The notes below the pieces were generated by a model. The model was given only the letters and a program-made list of their open reading frames with translations, was not told the origin of the DNA and searched no databases. The position numbers were made by a program, and so were the translations under genes. Source: Lysinibacillus sp. ZYM-1 (lineage in GTDB: Bacteria; Bacillota; Bacilli; Bacillales_A; Planococcaceae). From it: a stretch of 64,000 bases of DNA. Each line of letters starts with the position of its first letter. Positions within the stretch are counted from its first letter, which is position 1. Of this stretch, positions 57,874-64,000 are shown piece after piece. The DNA is taken from positions 186,001-250,000 of the forward strand of contig NZ_KQ465107.1 of NCBI RefSeq assembly GCF_001308875.1, given 5' to 3'.

Positions 57874-58488
57874 TTAAAATGCCTTTCGCTCATAAATACG
57901 GATGGAGAGCATCCATGAGCCTATATATAATAGAACAATCAGTAATGTGATAATAAGGTATAGTTGTAGCTCCTGTACAGTCATGAAATTTTGTACAACT
58001 GTTTTTACTAAATTATTAAAGTTAGGGAAAAAGGATTTAACCATCACCAAATAAATGGCAAACGAAACCATCATAAAAATAGTTAAGTACTTCGTTTTGA
58101 ATTTATAGGAAATTGGTAGAATAAAAGAAATTACAATCATAACGAGGCCCATAATCAGCAATATTTCTTTCCACAATACAGCTACCTCTTTCCCATTTAA
58201 AAGAAAGTCGAACAAATACGTATAGAACATAAAGAACCCTGTAAAAATTAACGTTCCAATATATTTCGAACTAACAATTTCTTTTCTTGTATAAGGTAAT
58301 GAATTGAGTAAAATATTAGCATTATCTTTTTCATCATTAGAGAAAGCACTTAAAACAAATACGATACTATATATAAAAACTATAAATACCGACGAAACAT
58401 TAACCATTAAATAAAGAATAATAGTTGCTATGTAGATTATTAGGATGTTTTTTTGAATTAAAATATCTTTTAGAATAAGGTTCAACAT
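57874..58488 (-). CDS. ABC-2 type permease (YtrC/D-like)
   Basis: 204 residues with six membrane segments, of the ABC2-membrane-5 type that accompanies YtrA-regulated ATPases. It begins MLNLILKDILIQKNILIIY, has NDEKDNANILLNSLPYTRKEIVSSKYIG with the typical SLP-x-x-R-x-x-I-V-x-x-K-Y motif, and ends in SIRIYERKAF. ATG 58488 follows AAAGGGTGG and overlaps little with the ATPase gene (4 bp gap). Third gene of the GntR-ATPase-permease operon. Confidence 0.87.
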   Translation of the reverse strand: MLNLILKDILIQKNILIIYIATIILYLMVNVSSVFIVFIYSIVFVLSAFSNDEKDNANILLNSLPYTRKEIVSSKYIGTLIFTGFFMFYTYLFDFLLNGKEVAVLWKEILLIMGLVMIVISFILPISYKFKTKYLTIFMMVSFAIYLVMVKSFFPNFNNLVKTVVQNFMTVQELQLYLIITLLIVLLYIGSWMLSIRIYERKAF

Positions 58489-58492
58489 ATTC

Positions 58493-59350
58493 TTACCACC
58501 CTTTCTTTGTATAATACATAATGTCTTCAAGCGTAGGCTTTTCAACAACAACCGTATCGCCAAATATAGTGGCTACCCGATGTTTATTAGCCGTTAATGC
58601 TTCAAAGCCTCTGTTTGTTTTACGTAGGGCAATGAATTCCCGCTCCGTTTCACAATCTAATAAATCCAGTGTTCCTTTAACAATGGCATACTCCTCTTCA
58701 ATTTTATAAAACTCCTTGGTGAAGATATGCTGGCCATTATGAATAAAGGTAATATAATCTGCAATACGATCTAAATCTGTAGTAATATGTGTGGAGAAAA
58801 ATATAGTTTTGTCCTCATCTTGCATTAACTCATGTAAAATATTGAGTAACTCTCTCCGGAAAATAGGGTCAAGTCCAGACGTTGGCTCATCCATTATAAT
58901 TAATTCAGCGTGATGTGCTAATGCAATAGCTAATGATGCCTTCATCTTCATCCCTTTTGAGAATGTCTTCATATTTTTGTTCAAAGGTAGTTCGAACTGT
59001 TCAACATAATACTGAAATTTCTTGTCGTCCCATTTTTTATAGGCTGGTTTAATGATCATTTTCATATCCTTTAGCGTAATATTTTCATAAAAGATATTCT
59101 CATCATAGACAAAACCGATACGTTCTTTTATTTCTTTTTCATGCTTCTTATAGCTTTTACCGAAAATAGAAATAGTTCCACTATCCTGCTGCAATAAATT
59201 CATAATCATTTTAATCGTCGTCGATTTTCCTGCACCATTTCCTCCAATAAACCCTGTGACAAATCCTTTTTTAACATTGATTGAAAGATCCCTTATTTGA
59301 AAACCATTAAATGACTTTTGTATATGCTGTAATTCAATAACATTTTCCAT
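58493..59350 (-). CDS. ABC transporter ATP-binding protein (YtrB-like)
   Basis: 285 residues: Walker A GGNGAGKST (near 36-44), signature FSKGMKMKASLAIALA, Walker B LIIMDEPTSGLD, H-loop FFSTHITTDLDRIADYITFIHNGQ. A C-terminal domain of about 70 residues is typical of this exporter class. It starts directly at the stop of the GntR gene. With the permease at 57874 it forms an ABC exporter probably involved in cell-envelope stress, as B. subtilis Ytr/Yts-type and S. aureus PmtB-like systems are. Confidence 0.92.
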   Translation of the reverse strand: MENVIELQHIQKSFNGFQIRDLSINVKKGFVTGFIGGNGAGKSTTIKMIMNLLQQDSGTISIFGKSYKKHEKEIKERIGFVYDENIFYENITLKDMKMIIKPAYKKWDDKKFQYYVEQFELPLNKNMKTFSKGMKMKASLAIALAHHAELIIMDEPTSGLDPIFRRELLNILHELMQDEDKTIFFSTHITTDLDRIADYITFIHNGQHIFTKEFYKIEEEYAIVKGTLDLLDCETEREFIALRKTNRGFEALTANKHRVATIFGDTVVVEKPTLEDIMYYTKKGW

Positions 59351-59728
59351 CTATTCATCCTCCGTATACAATAAAGTAAGCATATCCTTTAACTCAACTA
59401 AACTAATATTCATTTCCTTCGCATTTTGAATCGCTACCAGTAACTTTTCCTCAATAGCCTTCATTTTTCTTTCTTTCATCATTTCTGTATTTTGTTCAGA
59501 GATGAACGAACCTTTCCCAACAATCGAGTAAATAAAACCGTTTTTTTCTAGCTCTTCATAAGCACGTTTTGTTGTAATGACACTAATCTCTAAATCCTTT
59601 GCTAGTTGACGCATGGAAGGCAATGACTGCCCCTCCTGTAATTCACCTGTTAAAATTAGTTTTTTGATCTGCGCATATATCTGTTCATAAATGGGTTCTT
59701 TTGAACTGTTTGAAATAATAATTTGCAT
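59351..59728 (-). CDS. ytrA: YtrA subfamily GntR regulator
   Basis: 125 residues: winged helix with PIYEQIYAQIKKLILTGELQEGQSLPSMRQLAKDLEISVITTKRAYEELEKNGFIYSIVGKGSFIS (pieces SLPSMRQLAKDL and TTKRAYEEL) and a short C-terminal dimerisation helix, as in YtrA and not in larger GntR classes. First gene of the operon with the ABC exporter. A perfect dyad operator lies just upstream (59749-59777). Confidence 0.92.
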   Translation of the reverse strand: MQIIISNSSKEPIYEQIYAQIKKLILTGELQEGQSLPSMRQLAKDLEISVITTKRAYEELEKNGFIYSIVGKGSFISEQNTEMMKERKMKAIEEKLLVAIQNAKEMNISLVELKDMLTLLYTEDE

Positions 59729-59748
59729 GCAAATACCTCTTCGCGAAA

Positions 59749-59777
59749 ATATTGTATATATACTTTATATACAATAT
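59749..59777 (-). promoter_or_regulatory. YtrA-type operator
   Basis: Perfect 12-bp arms ATATTGTATATA (59749-59760) and TATATACAATAT (59766-59777) with a 5-bp spacer, directly upstream of the GntR start. Autoregulation of the ytr-type operon is expected; in the family the repressor is released by cell-wall antibiotics (known from Ytr). Confidence 0.85.
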
Positions 59778-59826
59778 ATACACATTGACATTAATTTGCA
59801 AGTAAAAATTTCCTGTTAATTACTAC

Positions 59827-59862
59827 TAAAAAAAGCATATAGCCAAATGAATGACTACATGC
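59827..59862 (-). terminator. Terminator of the second hisS gene
   Basis: GCATATAG (59835-59842) pairs with CTACATGC (59855-59862); the minus transcript runs into a U7 tract at 59834-59828. Confidence 0.8.
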
Positions 59863-59870
59863 CCTTATTC

Positions 59871-61151
59871 TTAAAATACAAATGCAACGAGTTCTTCCTT
59901 ACCGCTTTGCATTTCTTTTATTTTATACATATTATGAGTGACCTCATCTTCTCCTAATACTATGACCTTTTGTGTATTTTCACGATTAGCTTTTTCCATT
60001 GCCTTTTTTACTTTCTTCCCACTTAGCTCAACTTCTACCTTATATTCTTTTCGGCGCAATTCTGCTGCCAGCTTTAGCGCTGCCTTTTCCGTTCCAATGG
60101 GAATAATATAAATATCTGCAATCGGTGTGTTTCGCTCTATTTTCCCTGAAAGCTCCAAGGCTGTAAATATGACATCTAAACCAAAAGAGATCCCCACAGT
60201 GGCATAGGATTGCTCCGACCCCATAAGGCCACCAATCGCCTGATCATAACGCCCTCCACTCCCCATACTGGAACGAATGGTTTCATCGGCTAAAAAGATT
60301 TCATAAATGGTCCCTGTATAAATCTCAAGCCCCCGCGCTAAAAACGGATTGAATATACATTGTTCACTTAACTCAAGTGTGTTTAAATAAGCTGTTAGTT
60401 CCATTAATTCCTGTAAACCTTGTTGTAACAACATATTTTTGTTCGCGTACTCTTTAAAATATGCCATATTTATTTGAGTACGTTCCTCTAGAAATTGCTT
60501 AATCTTATTAATACTGTTATTAGAAATCCCTAATTCCTGTAATTCTGTTAGCATTGTTTTTTGGTCTATTTTTTCCATCTTGTCTAAAATTAAAATGACT
60601 CGATTCATTTGCTCCTGCTCTACCTCAAATAATTGCAATAAACCAACTAAAAGTTTGCGATTATTATATTGGATATTAATTTGCAGATTAAGTTTATCAA
60701 ATGCATCTATCGCCATCATCATTAGCTCCGCCTCAGCAGCCTGTGAGGCTACCCCAACAATATCTACATCACATTGTGTAAATTCACGAAAACGCCCCGC
60801 CTTAATGGGGCCGTCTCGAAATACTTTACCAATCTCATATCGTTTAAATGGCATTGAAATAGAAGGGTTCATCGCTACAACCTTTGCAAACGGAATCGTT
60901 AAATCATAGCGTAACGCTAAATCACGCTCACCTCTATCCGTTAATGTGTACATTTCCTGTAGAATCTCTGCACCACCAGCATATTTTGAAGCCATCAGCT
61001 CTGTATAGTTAAGAATAGGTGTCTCTAACGGCTTGCAGCCATAAGCCATAAACGTATCTTCTAAAGTACGCCGAATAGCACGACGAGTGACCTCCTGCTC
61101 TGGTAAATAATCTTGTGTTCCGCGAACATTTTGATAGTCCATTTTTTTCAT
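59871..61151 (-). CDS. hisS: Histidyl-tRNA synthetase paralogue (HisS2)
   Basis: 426 residues, class II synthetase. Motif 1 region PEQEVTRRAIRRTLEDTFMAYGCKPLETPIL; motif 2 VFRDGPIKAGRFREFTQCDVDIVG (with F-R-D-x-P and RFREF-x-Q); the histidine-A motif GLEIYTGTIYEIF, in which the usual D is E; motif 3 GSGGRYD; C-terminal anticodon-binding domain with IIPIGTEKAALKLAAELRRKEYKVEVE. All motifs of a functional HisRS are there, not only those of HisZ. Start ATG 61151 has GAGGAGG eight bases ahead; longer frames overlap the terminator. It is preceded by a His-codon leader (61284-61337), making it a probable inducible second HisRS. Confidence 0.88.
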   Translation of the reverse strand: MKKMDYQNVRGTQDYLPEQEVTRRAIRRTLEDTFMAYGCKPLETPILNYTELMASKYAGGAEILQEMYTLTDRGERDLALRYDLTIPFAKVVAMNPSISMPFKRYEIGKVFRDGPIKAGRFREFTQCDVDIVGVASQAAEAELMMMAIDAFDKLNLQINIQYNNRKLLVGLLQLFEVEQEQMNRVILILDKMEKIDQKTMLTELQELGISNNSINKIKQFLEERTQINMAYFKEYANKNMLLQQGLQELMELTAYLNTLELSEQCIFNPFLARGLEIYTGTIYEIFLADETIRSSMGSGGRYDQAIGGLMGSEQSYATVGISFGLDVIFTALELSGKIERNTPIADIYIIPIGTEKAALKLAAELRRKEYKVEVELSGKKVKKAMEKANRENTQKVIVLGEDEVTHNMYKIKEMQSGKEELVAFVF

Positions 61152-61180
61152 CACCATTGCCTCCTCATTTTTTGGCAAAT

Positions 61181-61226
61181 AAAAAAACCGTATACGATAA
61201 AGCCCCAAATCAGCTTTATTTATACG
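61181..61226 (-). terminator. Attenuator terminator before hisS
   Basis: Transcript arms CGTATA (61226-61221) and ATAAAGC (61219-61213) pair with GCTTTAT (61203-61197) and TATACG (61194-61189); U7 tract at 61187-61181. It lies 58 bp past the stop of the His-rich leader and 30 bp before the hisS start codon. Confidence 0.84.
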
Positions 61227-61239
61227 ATTACATAAGAAA

Positions 61240-61286
61240 TAGTCTTTCTATTCAATATTAATAAATTAATAAGGATAGCAAGACTA
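61240..61286 (-). promoter_or_regulatory. Leader 1:2 hairpin of the his attenuator
   Basis: TAGTCTTGCTAT (61286-61275, beginning with the leader stop codon) pairs with ATAGAAAGACTA (61251-61240) with one mismatch. It begins at the leader peptide stop, exactly where a ribosome stalled at the three His codons, two codons earlier, would prevent its formation. The 2:3 alternative is not clear to me. Confidence 0.65.
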
Positions 61287-61337
61287 CTGACTATGATGAT
61301 GTTTTGTTGTGTACGATTGGACAAAAATAATTGTCAT
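61284..61337 (-). CDS. His-rich leader peptide (MTIIFVQSYTTKHHHSQ)
   Basis: ATG 61337 behind AAGGAGGGAATA, 17 codons, TAG at 61286-61284. The three consecutive CAT codons (61301-61293) are followed by AGT, CAG and stop. Three His in a 17-codon leader directly before a terminator and a histidyl-tRNA synthetase gene is the design of ribosome-mediated his attenuation. Confidence 0.9.
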   Translation of the reverse strand: MTIIFVQSYTTKHHHSQ

Positions 61338-61366
61338 ATGTATTCCCTCCTTTTATATTAAGGGAT

Positions 61367-61395
61367 ACTATAAGACAAAACAAATCAAATGTCAA
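61367..61395 (-). promoter_or_regulatory. Promoter of the his leader transcript
   Basis: TTGACA (61395-61390), 17-bp spacer and TATAGT (61372-61367) on the minus strand, about 30 bp upstream of the leader start codon. Confidence 0.86.
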
Positions 61396-61409
61396 ACTAT
61401 TTCGTGAAA

Positions 61410-61835
61410 TCAAAAAATTATTTTTTTTAACTTTTGTAATGTACCTAACATATTCGCTAATTCCTCGGGTGTTAAATTGGCTTGATACTTTTCAGAAATC
61501 TGTTGATTAAACGCTTCAACTTCCTGTTTATAAAGCCATCCTTTCTCACCTAATTCAATAGAAAAACCACGCTTATCTTCTACATGCTGCCTTTTTATTA
61601 TATAGCCATCCTTTTCAAGCTTTGCGATCTGCTGGCTCACAGCACTTTTCGTAATAGCCATTTTTTCAGCTAGTTCAGAAGGTGAAGAAGAAGGATGACG
61701 AATCACAAATGTCAAAAGGACATATTGTTGATTATTTAAGGAGAAATTAGTATAGTTTCTTTCCATTTTCTCAAGAATGATCCAAATATCTTCAATGGTT
61801 TGATTAATTTGCTCCACTACATTATTAGTCTTCAT
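61410..61835 (-). CDS. MarR family regulator
   Basis: About 141 residues: HTH LTFVIRHPSSSPSELAEKMAITKSAVSQQIAKLEKDGYIIKRQHVEDKRGFSIELGEKG, including the wing DKRGFSI, with N-terminal and C-terminal dimerisation helices. ATG 61835 has AAAGGTG 12 bases upstream; GTG 61850 is a possible alternative that overlaps the upstream gene. It follows the small membrane protein gene with overlap, so both share a transcript. Its target is unknown. Confidence 0.9.
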   Translation of the reverse strand: MKTNNVVEQINQTIEDIWIILEKMERNYTNFSLNNQQYVLLTFVIRHPSSSPSELAEKMAITKSAVSQQIAKLEKDGYIIKRQHVEDKRGFSIELGEKGWLYKQEVEAFNQQISEKYQANLTPEELANMLGTLQKLKKIIF

Positions 61836-62106
61836 TTTTTTGAGTGTCACCTTTTTCTCGCCATTTTTTAGGATTAAGATAGCTTTTAAACTTGTTAGCT
61901 ACCTCTTTCCCAACAAGTAAAGCACCTAGCCAAAATAAGATTTCAGCTATAATAATACTCCCTGGTATAATTCCTGCTTTTAATTTCGTAGGTATGGGTG
62001 TAAATGGTGTAATGATTGGGATTAGCCATAGTGAAAGAGAAAAGATAATAATGCCTACTCCAAGTTTATAGGCAAAGGGCTTTTGTGCTTTTTCGTTAGA
62101 TGTCAT
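61825..62106 (-). CDS. Small two-helix membrane protein (transporter suffix domain-like)
   Basis: 93 residues with two membrane segments (LGVGIIIFSLSLWLIPIITPF and IIPGSIIIAEILFWLGALLVGKEVA) and a basic C-terminal tail (SYLNPKKWREKGD). Similar proteins are annotated 'transporter suffix domain-containing', as a stand-alone copy of the C-terminal part of some MFS-like transporters. It overlaps the MarR gene, so it is probably an accessory factor of the MarR regulon. Function unknown. Confidence 0.7.
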   Translation of the reverse strand: MTSNEKAQKPFAYKLGVGIIIFSLSLWLIPIITPFTPIPTKLKAGIIPGSIIIAEILFWLGALLVGKEVANKFKSYLNPKKWREKGDTQKNED

Positions 62107-62208
62107 GAAACCATTCTCCTGTACAATATTTTATTTAAGTTAACTAAACTATATTATAAATTTCTTTAGTATGTTAAGCAATGTTATTATTACCAGGAAA
62201 ACAAAAAC

Positions 62209-62246
62209 CCCATCTATTTGAAAATTGATGAATCCAAATAGATGGG
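62209..62246 (-). terminator. Terminator of the DUF4179 gene
   Basis: CCCATCTATTTG (62209-62220) pairs with CAAATAGATGGG (62235-62246); U-rich on the minus strand. Confidence 0.85.
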
Positions 62247-62270
62247 ATGATAGTATTACATTTTTTGTGT

Positions 62271-63908
62271 TTATTGTTTTACAGATGTAAGTGGCACACG
62301 TAACTCATCATTTGGCTTGTTAATTAAATAATTATAAACGAGAATGTCAAGCTCCTTCTTGTCAAAATTCTCATAAACATCCATTCTTTTATTATTATCA
62401 AGCATACCCATAAATTCAGGCGTTCCATGGATTTTTTCTTTATCATCTAAATAATAGGTTTGATTGACTCCAGCAAATTCTGGATTAGCGCTTAATGATT
62501 CCACATAAAGGTTATTGTCCTTCATGTAATAAGTCCATGAGATCGGATACCCTGCAATATTAGATGTTACACTTTGAGGCTTTGCTGATATGTTCGTTAA
62601 ACGGGTTGAATTGTAGTCTCCATATATACCTTCAACACGGTGCTTAGCAACAAATGTTATAGGTTGATTTTCCAGAGAAGCTGCATCTAGTCCTTTCATT
62701 TCAAAGCGAAGCTCTGTTTCATTAGGATTTCCATCTATACCCGATATATTACCAGTCAATAAAGTTCCGCCCACATCCAGTTGATAATCACTATATGGAA
62801 AAGTCTCGTATTTTTCTTGAGTAAGAATCAACCGAACTTGGGTCGGTGTAACCGTCATTTCATGGATTTTAGTCCCACCAGGCACATTGTCAATTGGGAT
62901 ATCTAGTACTTGCTTAAATGACGCATTTTCCAATTGTTTTTTAGCTAGATTTAGTTTTATACGCCAATCACTCTCTTTTGTTTCTAGTACGCGATTATAA
63001 GAAATTTGGAATTTAGTCCCTTCTTGGTGTAAGGCATCAGACTCGAATAGTTGCTGACTAAAATATTCACCCTTTGCTCCTTGATTTCCCGAGAAAGATC
63101 TTTTCCCATTCTCAATAGAATTTGTTCTGTCATTAATCGCCTCAATGAATATCCCTGTATTTCGAACTTTTAAATCTGTAAGCGTAACTGCTGATTTAAG
63201 TAATACTTTACCCTTATCTTGTTCAAAAGATTGGATAGTCACGGTGTCAACCCCATCCTTTTGAATTGGGAAAACTTGCGTAGTCAAGTCATTTGGATTA
63301 TAGCTGATAGAATGTTTCTCATTGCTGATGAACTGAATATTCTCCATCGTAAACTCCACATCTGCCATCTGGCCTTCTACAACCCAATCCGTTTCAAAAT
63401 ATCCCTGGAAGACACCAAGCTCCTCATTCCAAGAATGTGTATAACTCCCTTCAATAAAGTTACCCTTCGCATTTTTAAGTCCGGTTAATTCAAAGCCTAT
63501 ATCCTCTCCATCCCAAGATACTTCAGGTTTTAAACTATATAGCAGGAAGGTTCTATTATCATCTATAAACGCCGTGTGTACAGTTAATGTAAACCCATCC
63601 TTCTTAACAGATTGCTCAATCGTCTGGCCTAAGCCTTGTGCTAATGCAGACTGAATACCAGCCCTATAAGTAAGAATATTGGACCAGTCGTAATTCAGTG
63701 CTGCATAAACAGGTGTAGCCATTAGAGCTACAGATAATCCCGCTACCAAAGCAAATCTCTTTCTTTTACGAGGTCGAAGTTCGATTGGTACATCTGCAAT
63801 CTTTAGCTCGTCCTTCTGGATACTACTCCACATTTGATCAAAATCAGGATACGACATGTTATTGTCTGCCTTCATTTCATTTTTAAGTTTCTTTTCAATG
63901 CGTTCCAA
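62271..63908 (-). CDS. DUF4179 domain protein (putative anti-sigma / ECF-linked)
   Basis: 545 residues, starting at TTG 63908 with AGGGGGAG seven bases upstream and overlapping the sigma gene end by 14 bases. N-terminal cytoplasmic part (1-50), one membrane helix (FALVAGLSVALMATPVYAA, about 52-70), then a DUF4179 domain (YDWSNILTYRAGIQSALAQGLGQTIEQSVKKDGFTLTVHTAFIDDNRTFLLYSLKP) and a C-terminal DUF5643-like part. Such proteins follow ECF sigma factor genes and act as membrane anti-sigma factors with an extracellular sensor. The next gene upstream is an ECF sigma gene. Confidence 0.85.
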   Translation of the reverse strand: MERIEKKLKNEMKADNNMSYPDFDQMWSSIQKDELKIADVPIELRPRKRKRFALVAGLSVALMATPVYAALNYDWSNILTYRAGIQSALAQGLGQTIEQSVKKDGFTLTVHTAFIDDNRTFLLYSLKPEVSWDGEDIGFELTGLKNAKGNFIEGSYTHSWNEELGVFQGYFETDWVVEGQMADVEFTMENIQFISNEKHSISYNPNDLTTQVFPIQKDGVDTVTIQSFEQDKGKVLLKSAVTLTDLKVRNTGIFIEAINDRTNSIENGKRSFSGNQGAKGEYFSQQLFESDALHQEGTKFQISYNRVLETKESDWRIKLNLAKKQLENASFKQVLDIPIDNVPGGTKIHEMTVTPTQVRLILTQEKYETFPYSDYQLDVGGTLLTGNISGIDGNPNETELRFEMKGLDAASLENQPITFVAKHRVEGIYGDYNSTRLTNISAKPQSVTSNIAGYPISWTYYMKDNNLYVESLSANPEFAGVNQTYYLDDKEKIHGTPEFMGMLDNNKRMDVYENFDKKELDILVYNYLINKPNDELRVPLTSVKQ

Positions 63909-64000
63909 ATTGATTCTCCCCCTTCAACCATAAGTTTTGATTTTGTTCCAATTTTTTGCGCATGATTTTCAATGCCTTGTGAAGCCTCGACTTCACTGTG
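63895..64000 (-). CDS. ECF sigma factor C-terminus (partial, 5' end outside window)
   Basis: The last about 34 codons of a minus-strand frame ending at TGA 63897-63895: TVKSRLHKALKIMRKKLEQNQ, the sigma region 4.2 recognition helix and tail. It overlaps the DUF4179 start. The rest lies beyond the window edge. The second sigma/anti-sigma pair in 10 kb. Confidence 0.85.
   Translation of the reverse strand, partial: TVKSRLHKALKIMRKKLEQNQNLWLKGENQFGTH

Noticed and set aside
61152-61409. T-box riboswitch upstream of hisS
   Set aside because: No T-box core (AGGGTGGNACCGCG) or specifier/antiterminator arrangement; the His-rich leader ORF and terminator explain the region better.
61410-61835. MarR protein as the missing MhqR of the 30.8-kb operon
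   Set aside because: Its sequence shows no MhqR-specific features I can recall and it is in its own operon 30 kb away.
1-64000. CRISPR array, rRNA, tRNA or classical insertion sequence
   Set aside because: No regularly spaced identical repeats of CRISPR type, no rRNA or tRNA-like cloverleaf sequence, and no transposase gene were seen.

Overview
The window looks like chromosomal DNA of a low-GC, endospore-forming Bacillales, most probably Lysinibacillus or a close relative. The evidence is the AT-rich composition, strong AGGAGG ribosome binding sites, frequent TTG/GTG starts, U-rich hairpin terminators, an S-box riboswitch and homologues of B. subtilis genes (bltD/bltR, ywnA/ywnB, mhq-type, ytrA-type, yitT, yunG, yvyF). 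This is inference; no rRNA or other species marker lies here.

Layout. 1-8.3 kb: C-terminal end of an unknown small protein, an S-box riboswitch with a cyclase/amidohydrolase gene, DedA, a Cof-type phosphatase, DUF2225 and YvyF-like zinc proteins, a secreted erythromycin-esterase-family protein and a DUF4272/SUKH pair. 8.5-28.5 kb: a run of 'one regulator plus one or a few enzymes or pumps' modules. These are TetR with a membrane hydrolase (three operators), a BltR-like MerR with BltD and a MATE pump, an S66 peptidase, AI-2E and APC transporters, TetR with an MFS/LLM-oxidoreductase/esterase operon, MerR with a paralogous hydrolase, and IclR with an aldo/keto reductase. 28.5-37.3 kb: a quinone/electrophile-type operon behind an MhqR-like box, a YunG-family gene broken by an amber codon, Lrp, AhpD-like, Rrf2, cupin, SUKH, class-A serine hydrolase and DUF4303 genes, and an unknown two-ORF unit. 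37.4-39.3 kb: an ABC-F antibiotic-resistance-type gene behind a 450-bp leader that encodes an ErmK/ErmD-like MRL peptide and terminators. 40.3-49.6 kb: an accessory island with a truncated recombinase-like gene, palindromic repeats found nowhere else in the window, 14-bp inverted repeats at both edges, an Rrf2-controlled azoreductase operon and a TetR/MFS cassette. 49.6-64 kb: MocR-ddl, an amidohydrolase, an ECF sigma/anti-sigma pair, two ABC transporters (one YtrA-type), a second histidyl-tRNA synthetase behind a histidine-rich leader peptide, MarR with a small membrane protein, and a DUF4179 protein behind the tail of another ECF sigma gene.

The common theme is sensing and detoxification. 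Many small regulons join a ligand-sensing repressor to reductases, hydrolases, acetyltransferases or efflux pumps. Three are controlled in the transcript rather than by a repressor: the S-box on the cyclase, the macrolide-type leader on the ABC-F gene, and the His-codon leader on the second hisS. The last two are the most striking signals here: both have a promoter, a leader peptide with the expected stall codons and terminators, all readable directly from the sequence.
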